DNA of 64,000 bases from Neurospora intermedia. Lineage: Eukaryota > Ascomycota > Sordariomycetes > Sordariales > Sordariaceae. Below the pieces are notes generated by a model that had not been told where the DNA came from, made no database searches, and worked only from the letters and a program-made list of their open reading frames with translations. Each line of letters starts with the position of its first letter. The first letter of the stretch is position 1. The stretch covers positions 4,055,001 to 4,119,000 of the forward strand of contig BTPP01000001.1 in NCBI GenBank assembly GCA_037102815.1, written 5' to 3'. The position numbers and the translations under genes are program-made. Positions 38,380-48,129 of this stretch are shown here, piece by piece.

Positions 38380-40110
38380 ATGGCCGATCTGGCGGAACCG
38401 GAGATCAGTCTCCCGGTGTCGGGACTGAGCCACAAGTCAGAAGGCGCACCATCTACTGATGGCGAGGCCATCTTGACCCCAGACACCCCCTCAACACCGC
38501 CCCTGAACTCTTCGCCCGGAGAACATGATCCGAATACCCCAACTCTCGATGTAACGACCCCGAAAAGTCCAGCAGTCTTATCGAGGAACTCGTCGTTTTC
38601 GGGCAGCATAAGCAGCACTCTTCACGACGAGTGGGATGTCTTCCCCCCTCTCGATCGCTTGACTGTTCTCGACCTTCTCGATAATTTTGCGCTCCCGCAG
38701 CAGCTGGAGAAATTGCAAAGAGGCATCCACGCCCGAACGGAGAAGATGCGCAAGTCCGGCGAGGCCCTGAAAGAAAAGAGTGCCATCGCTCGAGAGCGCA
38801 TGGTGGACGAATGGCGCAAACGGGTCCCCACGGCCGAGGAGCAGCTGGAGCGATACAAAAAGCGGATGCGCGTCAACGTTGATAAGCTAGGAAAGCGCTG
38901 GAACGACACCAAGGTCATCACTCTCCGCGAGAAAGTAGCCTTCATCTTTGGCGTCATGAACATCTTTATCAGCGGCTACTTGATCGGCGCGTTCCCCGAA
39001 TGGTTCCATATCTGGTACACTGTTCAGATCCTCTATTTCATGCCCATACGCTTCTACCGCTACCACAAGCAAGGCTACCACTACTTCCTTGCTGACCTCT
39101 GTTACTTTGTCAACTTCCTCCTGCTCCTCAGCCTGTGGGTGTTCCCCGGCTCGAAGCGCCTCTTCACCGCCGTCTATTGCTTGGCCTTTGGCAACAATGC
39201 CATAGCCATCATCATGTGGCGCAACTCCCTGGTCTTCCACAGTCTCGACAAGGTCACCTCGCTCTTCATCCACATCATGCCGTGCGCCACCCTGCACTGC
39301 ATCGTGCACCTCCTCGACCCAGACGAGCAGCGCAAGCGCTTCCCGGCCATCTGGACCATCAAGACCTCTCCGCCCGGCTCCCCGACCGCCTACGCCAACG
39401 TCATCTCCATGCTGGCCTGGTCCACGATTCCGTACGCCATCTGGCAGCTCGCGTACTACTTCTTCATCACGGTCCGGCGCCGTGACAAGATCGCTGCCGG
39501 CCGCCCCACCTCGTTCACCTGGCTGCGCAAGTCGTACTCCAAGAACTGGCTGGGCAAGGCGATCTTGAACCTACCCGACTCCCTGCAGGAGCCGGCCTTT
39601 ATGCTGATCCAGTACACGTACGCGGTCCTGACCATGCTGCCCTGCCCGCTCTGGTTCTACTACCGCTGGCTGTCGGCCGTCTTTCTCATGGGCGTGTTTA
39701 CATGGTCCGTGTACAACGGGTCTACCTACTACATCGACGTGTTCGGCAAGCGCTTCCAGAAGGAGCTCGAGGCCATGAAGGCCGAGGTGGCAAAGTGGCA
39801 GCATAGCCCTGACGGCATGGTGCATAGCCCGACGTTGACGCCGCATGCCGGAGCGCAGGAGGAGGAGAACAAGAGGCTTGGTGAGCCGACCAAGAACAAC
39901 AACACCAACAACAGTGACAGCAATGACAGTTCGGGTTCGAGCACAAGTAGTTTGGATAACATTCCGCTTTTGACTGAGGAGAAGAGCGAACCGCTTGCTG
40001 GCGCGACCGCGACCGCGACTGGTGCGGAGGTGGATGGTGGTGCAAAGGATGTGGCGAGGGCGAGGAGGCCGGGTGCGGAGTTGTTTGGTGCTGGGGCCGC
40101 ACCGTCTTGA
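38380..40110 (+). CDS. gpc1: Glycerophosphocholine acyltransferase Gpc1
   Basis: Membrane enzyme of the Gpc1 family (formerly DUF2838) that acylates glycerophosphocholine with acyl-CoA to make lyso-phosphatidylcholine for lipid remodelling. Intronless, 576 residues. Ser/Pro/Thr-rich N-terminus, then a charged helical stretch (about 105-180). The multi-pass core at about 190-450 holds EWFHIWYTVQILYFMPIRFY, YHYFLADLCYFVNFLLLL, FGNNAIAIIMWRNSLVFHS, the His-rich FIHIMPCATLHCIVHLLDP and PCPLWFYYRWLS. The C-terminal ~100 residues are low-complexity (Asn/Ser, then Ala/Gly/Glu) and probably disordered. The ATG follows a likely leader intron. Confidence 0.92.
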   Translation: MADLAEPEISLPVSGLSHKSEGAPSTDGEAILTPDTPSTPPLNSSPGEHDPNTPTLDVTTPKSPAVLSRNSSFSGSISSTLHDEWDVFPPLDRLTVLDLLDNFALPQQLEKLQRGIHARTEKMRKSGEALKEKSAIARERMVDEWRKRVPTAEEQLERYKKRMRVNVDKLGKRWNDTKVITLREKVAFIFGVMNIFISGYLIGAFPEWFHIWYTVQILYFMPIRFYRYHKQGYHYFLADLCYFVNFLLLLSLWVFPGSKRLFTAVYCLAFGNNAIAIIMWRNSLVFHSLDKVTSLFIHIMPCATLHCIVHLLDPDEQRKRFPAIWTIKTSPPGSPTAYANVISMLAWSTIPYAIWQLAYYFFITVRRRDKIAAGRPTSFTWLRKSYSKNWLGKAILNLPDSLQEPAFMLIQYTYAVLTMLPCPLWFYYRWLSAVFLMGVFTWSVYNGSTYYIDVFGKRFQKELEAMKAEVAKWQHSPDGMVHSPTLTPHAGAQEEENKRLGEPTKNNNTNNSDSNDSSGSSTSSLDNIPLLTEEKSEPLAGATATATGAEVDGGAKDVARARRPGAELFGAGAAPS

Positions 40111-41180
40111 TATATTACTGTTGTGTGTTTTTATTAAACCGAGCATGTTACGAATTTGATATGAGTCGACATACGGCTGTTCTTTTTGGTTTCATATACA
40201 GATAGGTACCTATTTCCATGCCATGCCATGAATAGCGAGGCAGCACTGCCTGCCGTGTTGACGTTCATGGAAATGAATGGCTTGTTGCAGCAGGGGATTG
40301 CTTGAGTGAAGGTCAAATCACCCATATCTTTCCGTTTTGATATTTTAAATGTTGACTATCTGTTTATACACGTTCTCAATTCGTCTACCAGGTGATGATG
40401 TATGATTGCTATGTCGTGTATCATGCGGACTTGGCATGGCATTGTTCCTTTTTTTTCTTTTGGGCACTGAGGCCACCATGATACACAGCAATGAAAATAC
40501 GAAGGGGCGCTTAATTCGCAAAGCTGATGGACAAAATCAGATTATTGACGTAGCTGACTGACTATCTGCCTACTAGCTATCTGCGAAAACCCCAGCCCAA
40601 CTACTGCGAAGATAGCTTGCCTCAAATATCAACCACTCAATCATATCTCCGGGTTCGTTATGTAAATAGCCGAGTATTCAAAGAATTCCAGGCCGCTGCA
40701 TCTTCTATAACCGAGATGTGATGGTTCTGTAAGGTCCGCCCCGCATCTTCCTGTGTCTGTTGCCCGAAAGGTGCCCCGATGACTATGATGATGTACGTAT
40801 ACTGTCGTCAGCTGAGCTGGATAAAGGAAGGGCTGGGTTGGTTGAATCAGACTTTCGTGTCATGTCGACAGCTGAGCTGGGGAAAAAAAAAAGAGTGTGT
40901 TATATCAGACTTGGTCGCTGATAATGTTGGGATAGACACCAACGGGTATGAATGAAGAAGAAAGAAAAAACAGGCCGGGGGAAACTAGAAGTAAGTGACC
41001 ATGAGGATTGGGTTTGGGTAATATGCTGTTGCCTGTTTATAGGCCGCGGAATTTGAGTGTCCGTGTGTTGCTTGGTGAACCGATATGGATATCGATGATC
41101 GAATCTGGAAGTCCAACAATATCACTTTCGGTAGTTCCAGTGGCAGGTAAACTTCCTGGTTGCTTTGCCGTCAAATACGG
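40111..41180. other. Convergent 3' spacer
   Basis: Between the ends of gpc1 (+) and the unrecognised gene at 41181. A CGACAGCTGAGCTGG-like segment occurs twice (near 40806-40820 and 40864-40879), a small direct repeat. No gene seen. Confidence 0.45.
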
Positions 41181-41984
41181 TCAACACCCAGGGAGCCCCA
41201 TTTGAAGAGCTTCAATCAGCCCATGAAGCTTTTTGAAAGGCTCTAGCTTCTTTTTGAGAAAAGCAGCGATCTCTTGAACACTGGAGAGGTCGTTCAGTGC
41301 CTTCACATCATCGGGCCTTAACTGAAGTACCTCGAAGACTGAGGTGCTCTTCAGTGCGTCTACCGTCCAAGCATCCCTGATGCTTAACTCTGAGTAGAAC
41401 TTAATCATACGCTCAACGTCTGAGATTTTCTGCTCGAGCTTTTCCACGGCTTCATCACAAAGCTCATCAAACTCCCGGAAATTCACATTCTGCATGTTCT
41501 TTTCGGCGGCTGTGTGTGAGAATGCCACCAAGTCCCATACACTGCTGATGCATGGACTAATCCCAGGCAATTTGTAAACTTGACCAAGAAGCTCCTTAGT
41601 GGCTTTCAGCGCATCCCGCTTATTGCCGATGACATAAGAAATGTTGCGAAAAATGCTGTGGTAAGTGTGATCTGATTGTTTCCACCTCGTAATGAAAAGG
41701 CGGCCAAAAGCGTCCATCCCAATGTCGTTGAGGATGTCCCCGGGATTGGAGATGGAAATGTCCGTCGCAGTTACAAGTTTTTTGAAATCGTCCATGAATT
41801 CAATGGCGCTGGTGGCGTTGAAAAGAATTGCTTCGTCTGAGATACAGCTTGAGTCAGGTTCCTCCAAGATCCGCGTCAGACCATGGATTCTCTTCCTCGC
41901 GTCGTCGATGTCCTGGATTTCGGAGTCTTGTGCTGCGTCACGCTTACGCTTCTGAGAAGCACCATGCTGTGACGAGGTCGACAT
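41181..41984 (-). CDS. Unrecognised helical protein A
   Basis: I do not recognise this protein. One exon from the first ATG (41984; the frame is open upstream only to a TTG) gives 267 residues. The N-terminus is polar with a basic KRKR (residues 12-15) that could be a nuclear signal. The rest looks almost wholly alpha-helical, with no signal peptide or membrane segment. Pieces: DAFGRLFITRW near 91, KATKELLGQVYKLPG near 127, LQLRPDDVKALNDL near 220 and a Lys-rich end (FLKKKLEPFKKL). Helical pattern, length and the FGR and LRxDD landmarks resemble the gene at 43413-44207, also minus strand, suggesting an old tandem duplication. A 3' intron cannot be excluded. Likely lineage-restricted. Confidence 0.65.
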   Translation of the reverse strand: MSTSSQHGASQKRKRDAAQDSEIQDIDDARKRIHGLTRILEEPDSSCISDEAILFNATSAIEFMDDFKKLVTATDISISNPGDILNDIGMDAFGRLFITRWKQSDHTYHSIFRNISYVIGNKRDALKATKELLGQVYKLPGISPCISSVWDLVAFSHTAAEKNMQNVNFREFDELCDEAVEKLEQKISDVERMIKFYSELSIRDAWTVDALKSTSVFEVLQLRPDDVKALNDLSSVQEIAAFLKKKLEPFKKLHGLIEALQMGLPGC

Positions 41985-43412
41985 GGTGACGGTATGAGTC
42001 AAGAGCACGTAGTATAAAACCAAACCGATCCTATACTGCTCTGCGCAAGAGTTCAGCCGTGGGGAAGGTATATGTTGGAGGCTGGAAAAGCGACAACGAA
42101 GAAAAGGCTTGGTTGGAGTTGTCTAACGGAAGAGGAGAAACGGAAACCAGGGCAGCCTAAATACCCAGGAAGGGAGTGCCAGTGAATGGGCAAGGCCAGT
42201 GAATGGACGACCCAAGGTACGGACTTCCAACAGTATAACTTTTATCTACTATAGTCTGAGTCAAATCTGATATCGCTCGCAAAATTTGGTCGCGAAACGT
42301 TACCGAGGGTGAACTTGACCCGACGAATGGGAGAAGAAACGAAGGCGAAAGAGAAAATACTTACCGATGATAGAATATGTCACTGAAATGCAGTCCTACG
42401 GCGCGATATGCCTTCCGTATTTTCTCGAACGAGGATTAAGGCTGGGGTAGTCACAGGGTCGAAGGTCTGAGGACTGAGTGTGTCGTGGTAATCAGGTTCC
42501 CGTCGCCTGCTACCGAAGCTGCAAAAATGAGTGGCTCGAGATTACCAGGCTTGTGAGAACAAAATGGCCTTGGCAAGGCTAGTGTAGGTAGCGAAGGGGA
42601 CTGCTTTGGCCAATTGAGGCTACCTTGGCGAGAACCAAAGTTCGAGATGGTCGTTGGAAAGGGAGAGAAGTTTGAGTTCCGGGCCGAGGAAGAAGAGGTC
42701 CTTTTATAGTACACCTTCAGACGAGATAGCAAAGTTGGGATGAACGAGAAACAAGACGTTTGCACCCCTGGAGCGTCTAATAATTATAATGCTTCGTCTT
42801 CAACGCTGACATTGATCGACCAAGCTTCGATTGATACGTGGACCAGCGTAGCACCCGATGGATGATGAATGTGATGATGTTGATTCTCTAACGGTTGAGG
42901 GAGCTGAAGGCTCCGTTGACGGGCCTTATATGCAGCTCATGCCCAGAGGTAGCTGCTTCCCTCAACGGTCTCTCAACGGGTCCCATCGTGTGCCTCGTGG
43001 TTTCCTCACGGGAAACCCCGTGTCATCGATCTTAACACCTGGAAGGTGCAATGGGGCTTATGGATTTTGGTGGGCTTTGCTGCAGTGTTGAACCGTGGGT
43101 CACGGTCGTGAACCGCGTTGGTTAACATAATCAACCAACCCACTCCCTCTGATCCTCTCCATCAACAGTGAGCACCAACGAGTATTGGCTGCACACCTCA
43201 AGTTTGGTAGACTTGGTCTTGTTTCCAAATCTCGTGCTACGTATGTAGTTCCTCCCATTGTCTGCCTGTACCGATGATCTTATAAATACACGAACACTGC
43301 CGGATAGTGGCAGCTAAGATGCTTCGTTCTGAGCAGATAATTCTCAAAGCGGAAACGACACTTCTCGTAGCAAAGGCATACTGATCTTGCCAGTCCAACA
43401 TAACTCCCAGCT
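41985..43412. other. Spacer between the two unrecognised genes
   Basis: Promoter side of protein A and 3' side of protein B. A plus-strand ATG frame of 77 codons at 42858-43091 is open but has no recognisable features; I do not call it. The nested repeats around 42940-43030 (CAACGG and CGGG-type) are short. Confidence 0.4.
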
Positions 43413-44207
43413 TCATGATAGCTCGGGATTGAAGCCAAATATAAACAACACACGGTCATTTTCGAGAATGCTACGAACGCGAGAAGCAGTCTGAAGAAAC
43501 TTTTCAAGCTTCCCCGATAGAGAAATCCTCCCCTCAACAAATGTCTCCAGACTAGGTCGGTCGCCTCGTAAAAGATGAGCCTCTATGGTTCGCCAATCAT
43601 CTTCACGTAACCCAAAGGCATGACAAATGTCATCGATCCTCACACTCCTGATTTCTAATAATGTTATTTCAAGCAACGTCTTGTGTGCAAGCACTTTCAT
43701 TCCTTGTATTTTGTGGCAGAAAGTGTCAATAATTTCTGCAGTGTTATCCAATACGTTCTCCGGGATGGGATGGTCGGAATTACCAAGCTCCTGGACACCC
43801 CATAAGAGCGCGAACCACGGGAAATTCTCGGGGTATCTGGGACCTTCTGCACCCCAGATTTCCTTGATATCGCGGAGGAGCTCCTTCACAAGCGACATCA
43901 AGATTGACCGGGCTTCTCTTACTTTTCTGACATGTATGAACTCCCTCGCGAAGCTTTTGCACAACGAGTCGGGAGTGTGAACCTGAATTCTGCCAAACTG
44001 ATCGATGGAAAAGTTGCCTAGCAACTCGCTTTCGAGTAATTCCAGTTGTTGAATGGCATGAAGTCCATTTAGGAGTTGGGCTTTCTCGGTGTAGCTTTTC
44101 TCGGCCGTCTTGTCGGGTAGGTTGATGAGACGTAGAATACTTTGTCGTTGCTCCACCTCTTCTTCGAGACGACGTAGAGATTCAGCTACATTGTTGGCAG
44201 GGTTCAT
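43413..44207 (-). CDS. Unrecognised helical protein B
   Basis: Function unknown. One exon, ATG at 44207, 264 residues. It opens with a charged coiled-coil-like helix (residues 6-28) and is predicted to be mostly helical, with no signal peptide or membrane segment. Landmarks: SIDQFGRIQVH near 67-77, FAREFIHVRKVREA near 87-99, FPWFALLWGVQELG near 129-142, and FGLREDDWRTIEAHLL near 198-213. The FGR-to-LRxDD spacing (129 residues) equals that in protein A, supporting a distant paralogous pair, though overall identity by eye is low. Same strand as A, 1.4 kb apart, so not an operon-like unit. Confidence 0.65.
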   Translation of the reverse strand: MNPANNVAESLRRLEEEVEQRQSILRLINLPDKTAEKSYTEKAQLLNGLHAIQQLELLESELLGNFSIDQFGRIQVHTPDSLCKSFAREFIHVRKVREARSILMSLVKELLRDIKEIWGAEGPRYPENFPWFALLWGVQELGNSDHPIPENVLDNTAEIIDTFCHKIQGMKVLAHKTLLEITLLEIRSVRIDDICHAFGLREDDWRTIEAHLLRGDRPSLETFVEGRISLSGKLEKFLQTASRVRSILENDRVLFIFGFNPELS

Positions 44208-45553
44208 TTTGCCTCGAATGGATGCGAGAAACTTATGTGAATTGCACGGTGCCCTTCAAGATGAACCGTGTACCGATAGGCGGAAGACGAAGAAAGAGCT
44301 TGTTCAACCCCTCCTAATGTCAATGTAGTTTCACAGCTCTGCCCTATCTCATGGTGTTAGCGACAGACAGCTAGGTACCTTTCCTAGAAACCGCATAATG
44401 ACATAAACCAAATTGATGGACGATAGATGCATCGATTCTGGGGAAAACTCACCGAATGAAATGAATAGGACTTCTTTCTTCACTGACGTAGACCTTTGAC
44501 GCCTTGGAGGGACAACATACAAACCCAGTTGTAGTGTAAATGAGACCTCGCCAGAGCAAGCTCGCAAAGTGCTTCAAGCCAGAGAATTTGCGATCTTGGT
44601 GGGGAAAAAAAAAGCCGTCAGAGAATTCGAAAAAGTGAATATAAGGCATATGAGTAATGGCCAAAAAAAGCAAATCGGTCATTTGATGATTCTTGTGACG
44701 AGCAAATGGAACCAACAACTTGAAGTGTGTTTTGAGGAGGGGGGGCTGGGTTCATATACACAATGCATTGCAGCCTACAGACTTCCAACCTTTCGTCCGG
44801 CCTATCTCTGGCATCATGTTCCTTCCTTGACAGCCATCGCATGATGCCCTTTCACAACAGCTTCCTTCTACACTAGCGGTAGCTCTTTCTTGGGAAAGGA
44901 GGAGCCTTCTATAATTACCTATACATCAACCTCCACCTTCCTACCAAGTACCCGCCCTCTTCCCTTGTTACGGCTAGGTAGATGTAAGAAGTTGGGAACG
45001 TCCGTAGGGGCAGACATGCGTTGCTCGATCCCGAAAGCAATGATGTCGGAGAAATCAGCTCAGGAGACCCGATTTTTTGGGTAGCTGCGTAGTCGCGTTG
45101 AGGAGGAGGAGGAGAGGATGCGCTGGAAGACAGATAATATGAACACAGGCAAGAACGGAGCAGGATGAATGAGGGAACTAGCAGGTAAGGCCTGTGATGT
45201 AGTCTTAAAAAAGGAAGGTTAGAGAGAGGGACGCTTGCCTTGAAGAGGGGTTGAGAGAAGACGGTCTGATGGAAAAGATGACACTATGCGATGGCGGAAA
45301 GATAGTCTTACTCGAGACTTGCAAAAAAGAAGAAGAAGAAGAAGAAGAAGAAGAAGAAGAAGAAGAAGAAGAAGAAGAAGAAGAAGACAGACGGCCGAGC
45401 AAATATTACATCCTTGGAATCGCTGCTATCTGTACAACACGAATCTTGCATAGTACATTACGATAGGAGTGTTCTCTATTCACAGCCTGCATCATACAAA
45501 GGCTAGGAAATTGATATTCCAGAGTAAATGACCGCAGACCCGGCCCCTCCTAT
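44208..45553. other. Intergenic region with (GAA)n
   Basis: Promoter side of protein B and 3' flank of the coiled-coil gene. Contains a GAA microsatellite at 45327-45387. Open frames around 44450-44850 occur on both strands and show no protein character. Confidence 0.45.
45327..45387. repeat. (AAG)20 microsatellite
   Basis: About twenty AAG/GAA units, preceded by six A. Homopurine tract about 170 bases past the stop of the coiled-coil gene, so possibly in its 3' UTR or terminator, where it would read as (CTT)n on the transcript. Confidence 0.92.
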
Positions 45554-47431
45554 TCAGACCTCGAATATCTCACCAATACCCTCACCACCACCCCGCCTAT
45601 TCTCCACCAAGTCGAGCCTCCAGCCGTCCCAGTTCTTCAGCGCCCTCTTGAGCTCCTTGATTCGCTCAAGTCTCTTCTTCTGTTCCTCCTCATGTGCACG
45701 ACGGAATGCTTCCTCATCAAACTCCATGTCATCATCCTCGAGCAGCTCATCAAGAGCACCGCCGTGGCTATGATGATGATCACTTCCACCCGCGGCGCCG
45801 GTGAGCGCATTAAGGCCACTCGTAAAGAAGTCACCCAGCCCACCCCGGCTCTTGTGGTGCTGGTGACCGTGCGCAGACGAGTGCAGTCCACCGCCGAGGT
45901 CGACAGTCTCGAACGCCTCAGGCCCGACTTGCAGCTCCTTCCTCTTCTCATGCCAGATGCCCCTCCTGAGATCGGTGTTCTCAGCTTCAAGCTCTCTGAT
46001 ACGCTTCTCTAGCTTGAGACGGCCCTCCTCCTCAAGCTCATCCAGACCTTCCTCTACACCGCCGCCTTCCCGAGCGTCTTTTTTCCGTAGCTTCAGGTTC
46101 TCCTCTTCCAGCTTCTCAACCGTCTGCTTCAACTCGGCCACCTCCTTATCCACAAGTTCCTTATCCTTCCTGAGAGCCTGTGTCCTGCCATCCTGCTCCT
46201 TGTGCAACGCCGTAAGCGTAGCGACCTTCTTCTCCAGCGCCTCCGCCTTCTTCGCCAACTCGTCCTTGGCTTTATTCGCCTCCTCCACCTCCTTTTCCAG
46301 CGTCCGTACCTTCGTCTCCGCCGACGCGCGCTGCGACCCCTCCTTGACCGCCTCCTTCGACACTCTATCCAAATTCTGCTTCAAATCCGCCAGCTCCTGC
46401 TGCGCCAGCCCGGCCGCCTTCTCCGCCCTCGCCAGCTTTTCCTCCAGCGCCGCAATCTGCTCGGACGGCCCCGACGCCGAAGCGGACAGCTTCTCCACCT
46501 GCGCGCGCAGCCTGGACATCTCCAGCTCCATCGTCTCGATCGTCGCCGACTTGCTCTGCAGTTGCGCTTCGAGCTGCGCTGTCGCAGCCGACGGTGACCC
46601 GGCACCGCCCACCGAGATGGACGGCGAGCGGCCGTGGGCGCCGCCTCCGGCTCCGTTTCCGCCTGCACGCGCTAGTTGCGATTGCAGCTGTGTGTTCTGG
46701 CGCTGCAGCGCGGCCAGCTCGTTCTTAAGCTTCTCCACGTTCTCGGCCCCCTCCCCGCCTTGTTTGCCATCTTCCGCCTCGCGGAAATCTGCTAGCTCCT
46801 CCTCGGCCTTCTGCCACCGCTTCTCTGCGTCGGCGGCTTCCTTGGCCAGTCGCTTGTTTTCCTTCTCTAGCTCTTCTATGCGACTGACGTGCTTGCGGTA
46901 GATGTCAGGGGCGGTCTCGCCTTCTGGGCTGAGGAAGCTGGGGGACAGCGGGCCGGGGGCGCCCGAGATGGCGGCATTGCGGAAGGAAGTTGACCGGGCT
47001 CGCGATTGTTCGGCGAGAGAGGAGAGTGTTGGTGTTTGCAAAGGAGCCGGTGATTCGGCCTTCTCCTCCTCCTCTTCAGCGATGGTTGTATCAGTCGCCG
47101 CGGGCTCCTCGGCTGTCAGTTCGCCAGCTGTCGGGGATGTGACTTCTTCGGATGGTTGTTCTTCGGTCTCGTTCACTGAATCTTTGGGGCTCGAAGGAGT
47201 CTCGGCAGGGACTTCTTCAGATGCTGGCGGGTTGTCTTCCTTCTTCTCCTCTTTCTTGGATGCGCCGCCAGCCTTCTTGGCTTTCTGCTTCTTCAGTGCT
47301 TCGAGCTGAAGGAGTGATTGTCAGTACATGTGGGCTAAACCTCGAAGTGTCACACATAGCCAAGCAAGGTACTATACCCTCTTCTTAGCGGCGGCGACCT
47401 TCTCGGCCTTGGCCTTGTCTTCGTCCGTCAT
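45554..47431 (-). CDS. Long coiled-coil protein (fungal 'M protein repeat' type)
   Basis: Two exons: 47378-47431 (MTDEDKAKAEKVAAAKKR) and 45554-47305, 601 residues. The 72-base intron has donor GTATAG and acceptor TTCAG. The first 160 residues are Lys/Ala/Glu/Thr-rich and likely disordered. A long heptad-rich coiled coil covers about 165-460 (IEELEKENKRLAKEA, LEKEVEEANKAKDELAKKAE, ELKQTVEKLEEENLKLRKK). A Gly/His-rich linker follows, then a conserved-looking end (DMEFDEEAFRRAHEEEQKKRL, ALKNWDGWRLDLVENR). This architecture resembles fungal proteins often annotated as M protein repeat proteins, perhaps Golgi or cytoskeletal tethers. Function is inference. Confidence 0.8.
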
Positions 47432-48129
47432 GATTAGCTAGCTCTATGTTGTTGCTGGTAATTGCTAATGACAGAAGCAGTTCCGCCAGAATTCAACTAG
47501 CTTGGAAGTAATTTTGGAGATTTTGATTGATGTCAACCGTCACTATAAATGGACGGGCTTCGGAATGGATAGAACAGGACAGCGCAGGTCAGGTTGTCGT
47601 TGGATTGGTGGTTGTTGTCGCTTCCTGGGGCGCCCAAGCTATCGCATCGCGGGCAACATGCTAGGGAGCTGCAACAGTGCCTTGAGCGGCCAGCTGGCAT
47701 CTGGTTGCCGCCAGTAACATCGACCGGCAGGGGTGTCGTATGTAAGTAGCGAGCCACAGGGGTTCTCATTGTCACGGCACCAAACACCACGATAAAACTG
47801 ACCTCACCAGAAGCGTGTAACCATGACTGTTGACACCAAAGCATCAAACAAGATACCTTGCGCGTCTGCTTGTCCCGCGGGATCAGCGAACTGCGATACT
47901 TTAACATAACGCTATGTGAACTTTAAATGGATTCTATTTTCATAACACTCGTCTCATGAGGGCGGCGGCTTTTGTTGCCCCTCCTGACCCTCTTAAAGCA
48001 TGGACTGATATTCTTTCCTGATAGAATGTCGCCCGCGCTCTTAATATTGCCTTATTTATAAATCCGAACCAAGATTTCCCGATCCTTTCCTCCCATCCAT
48101 TACCCCCGAAACGATACTTTTTTTTTTCC
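47432..48129. other. Intergenic, coiled-coil promoter / transketolase 3' flank
   Basis: About 700 bases, both genes on the minus strand. The right end is the transketolase 3' UTR. No recognisable coding sequence. Confidence 0.45.

Noticed and set aside
45957-46901. Ser-rich 314-codon frame antisense to the coiled-coil gene
   Set aside because: Serine runs mirror the Glu/Lys/Ala codons of the real gene.
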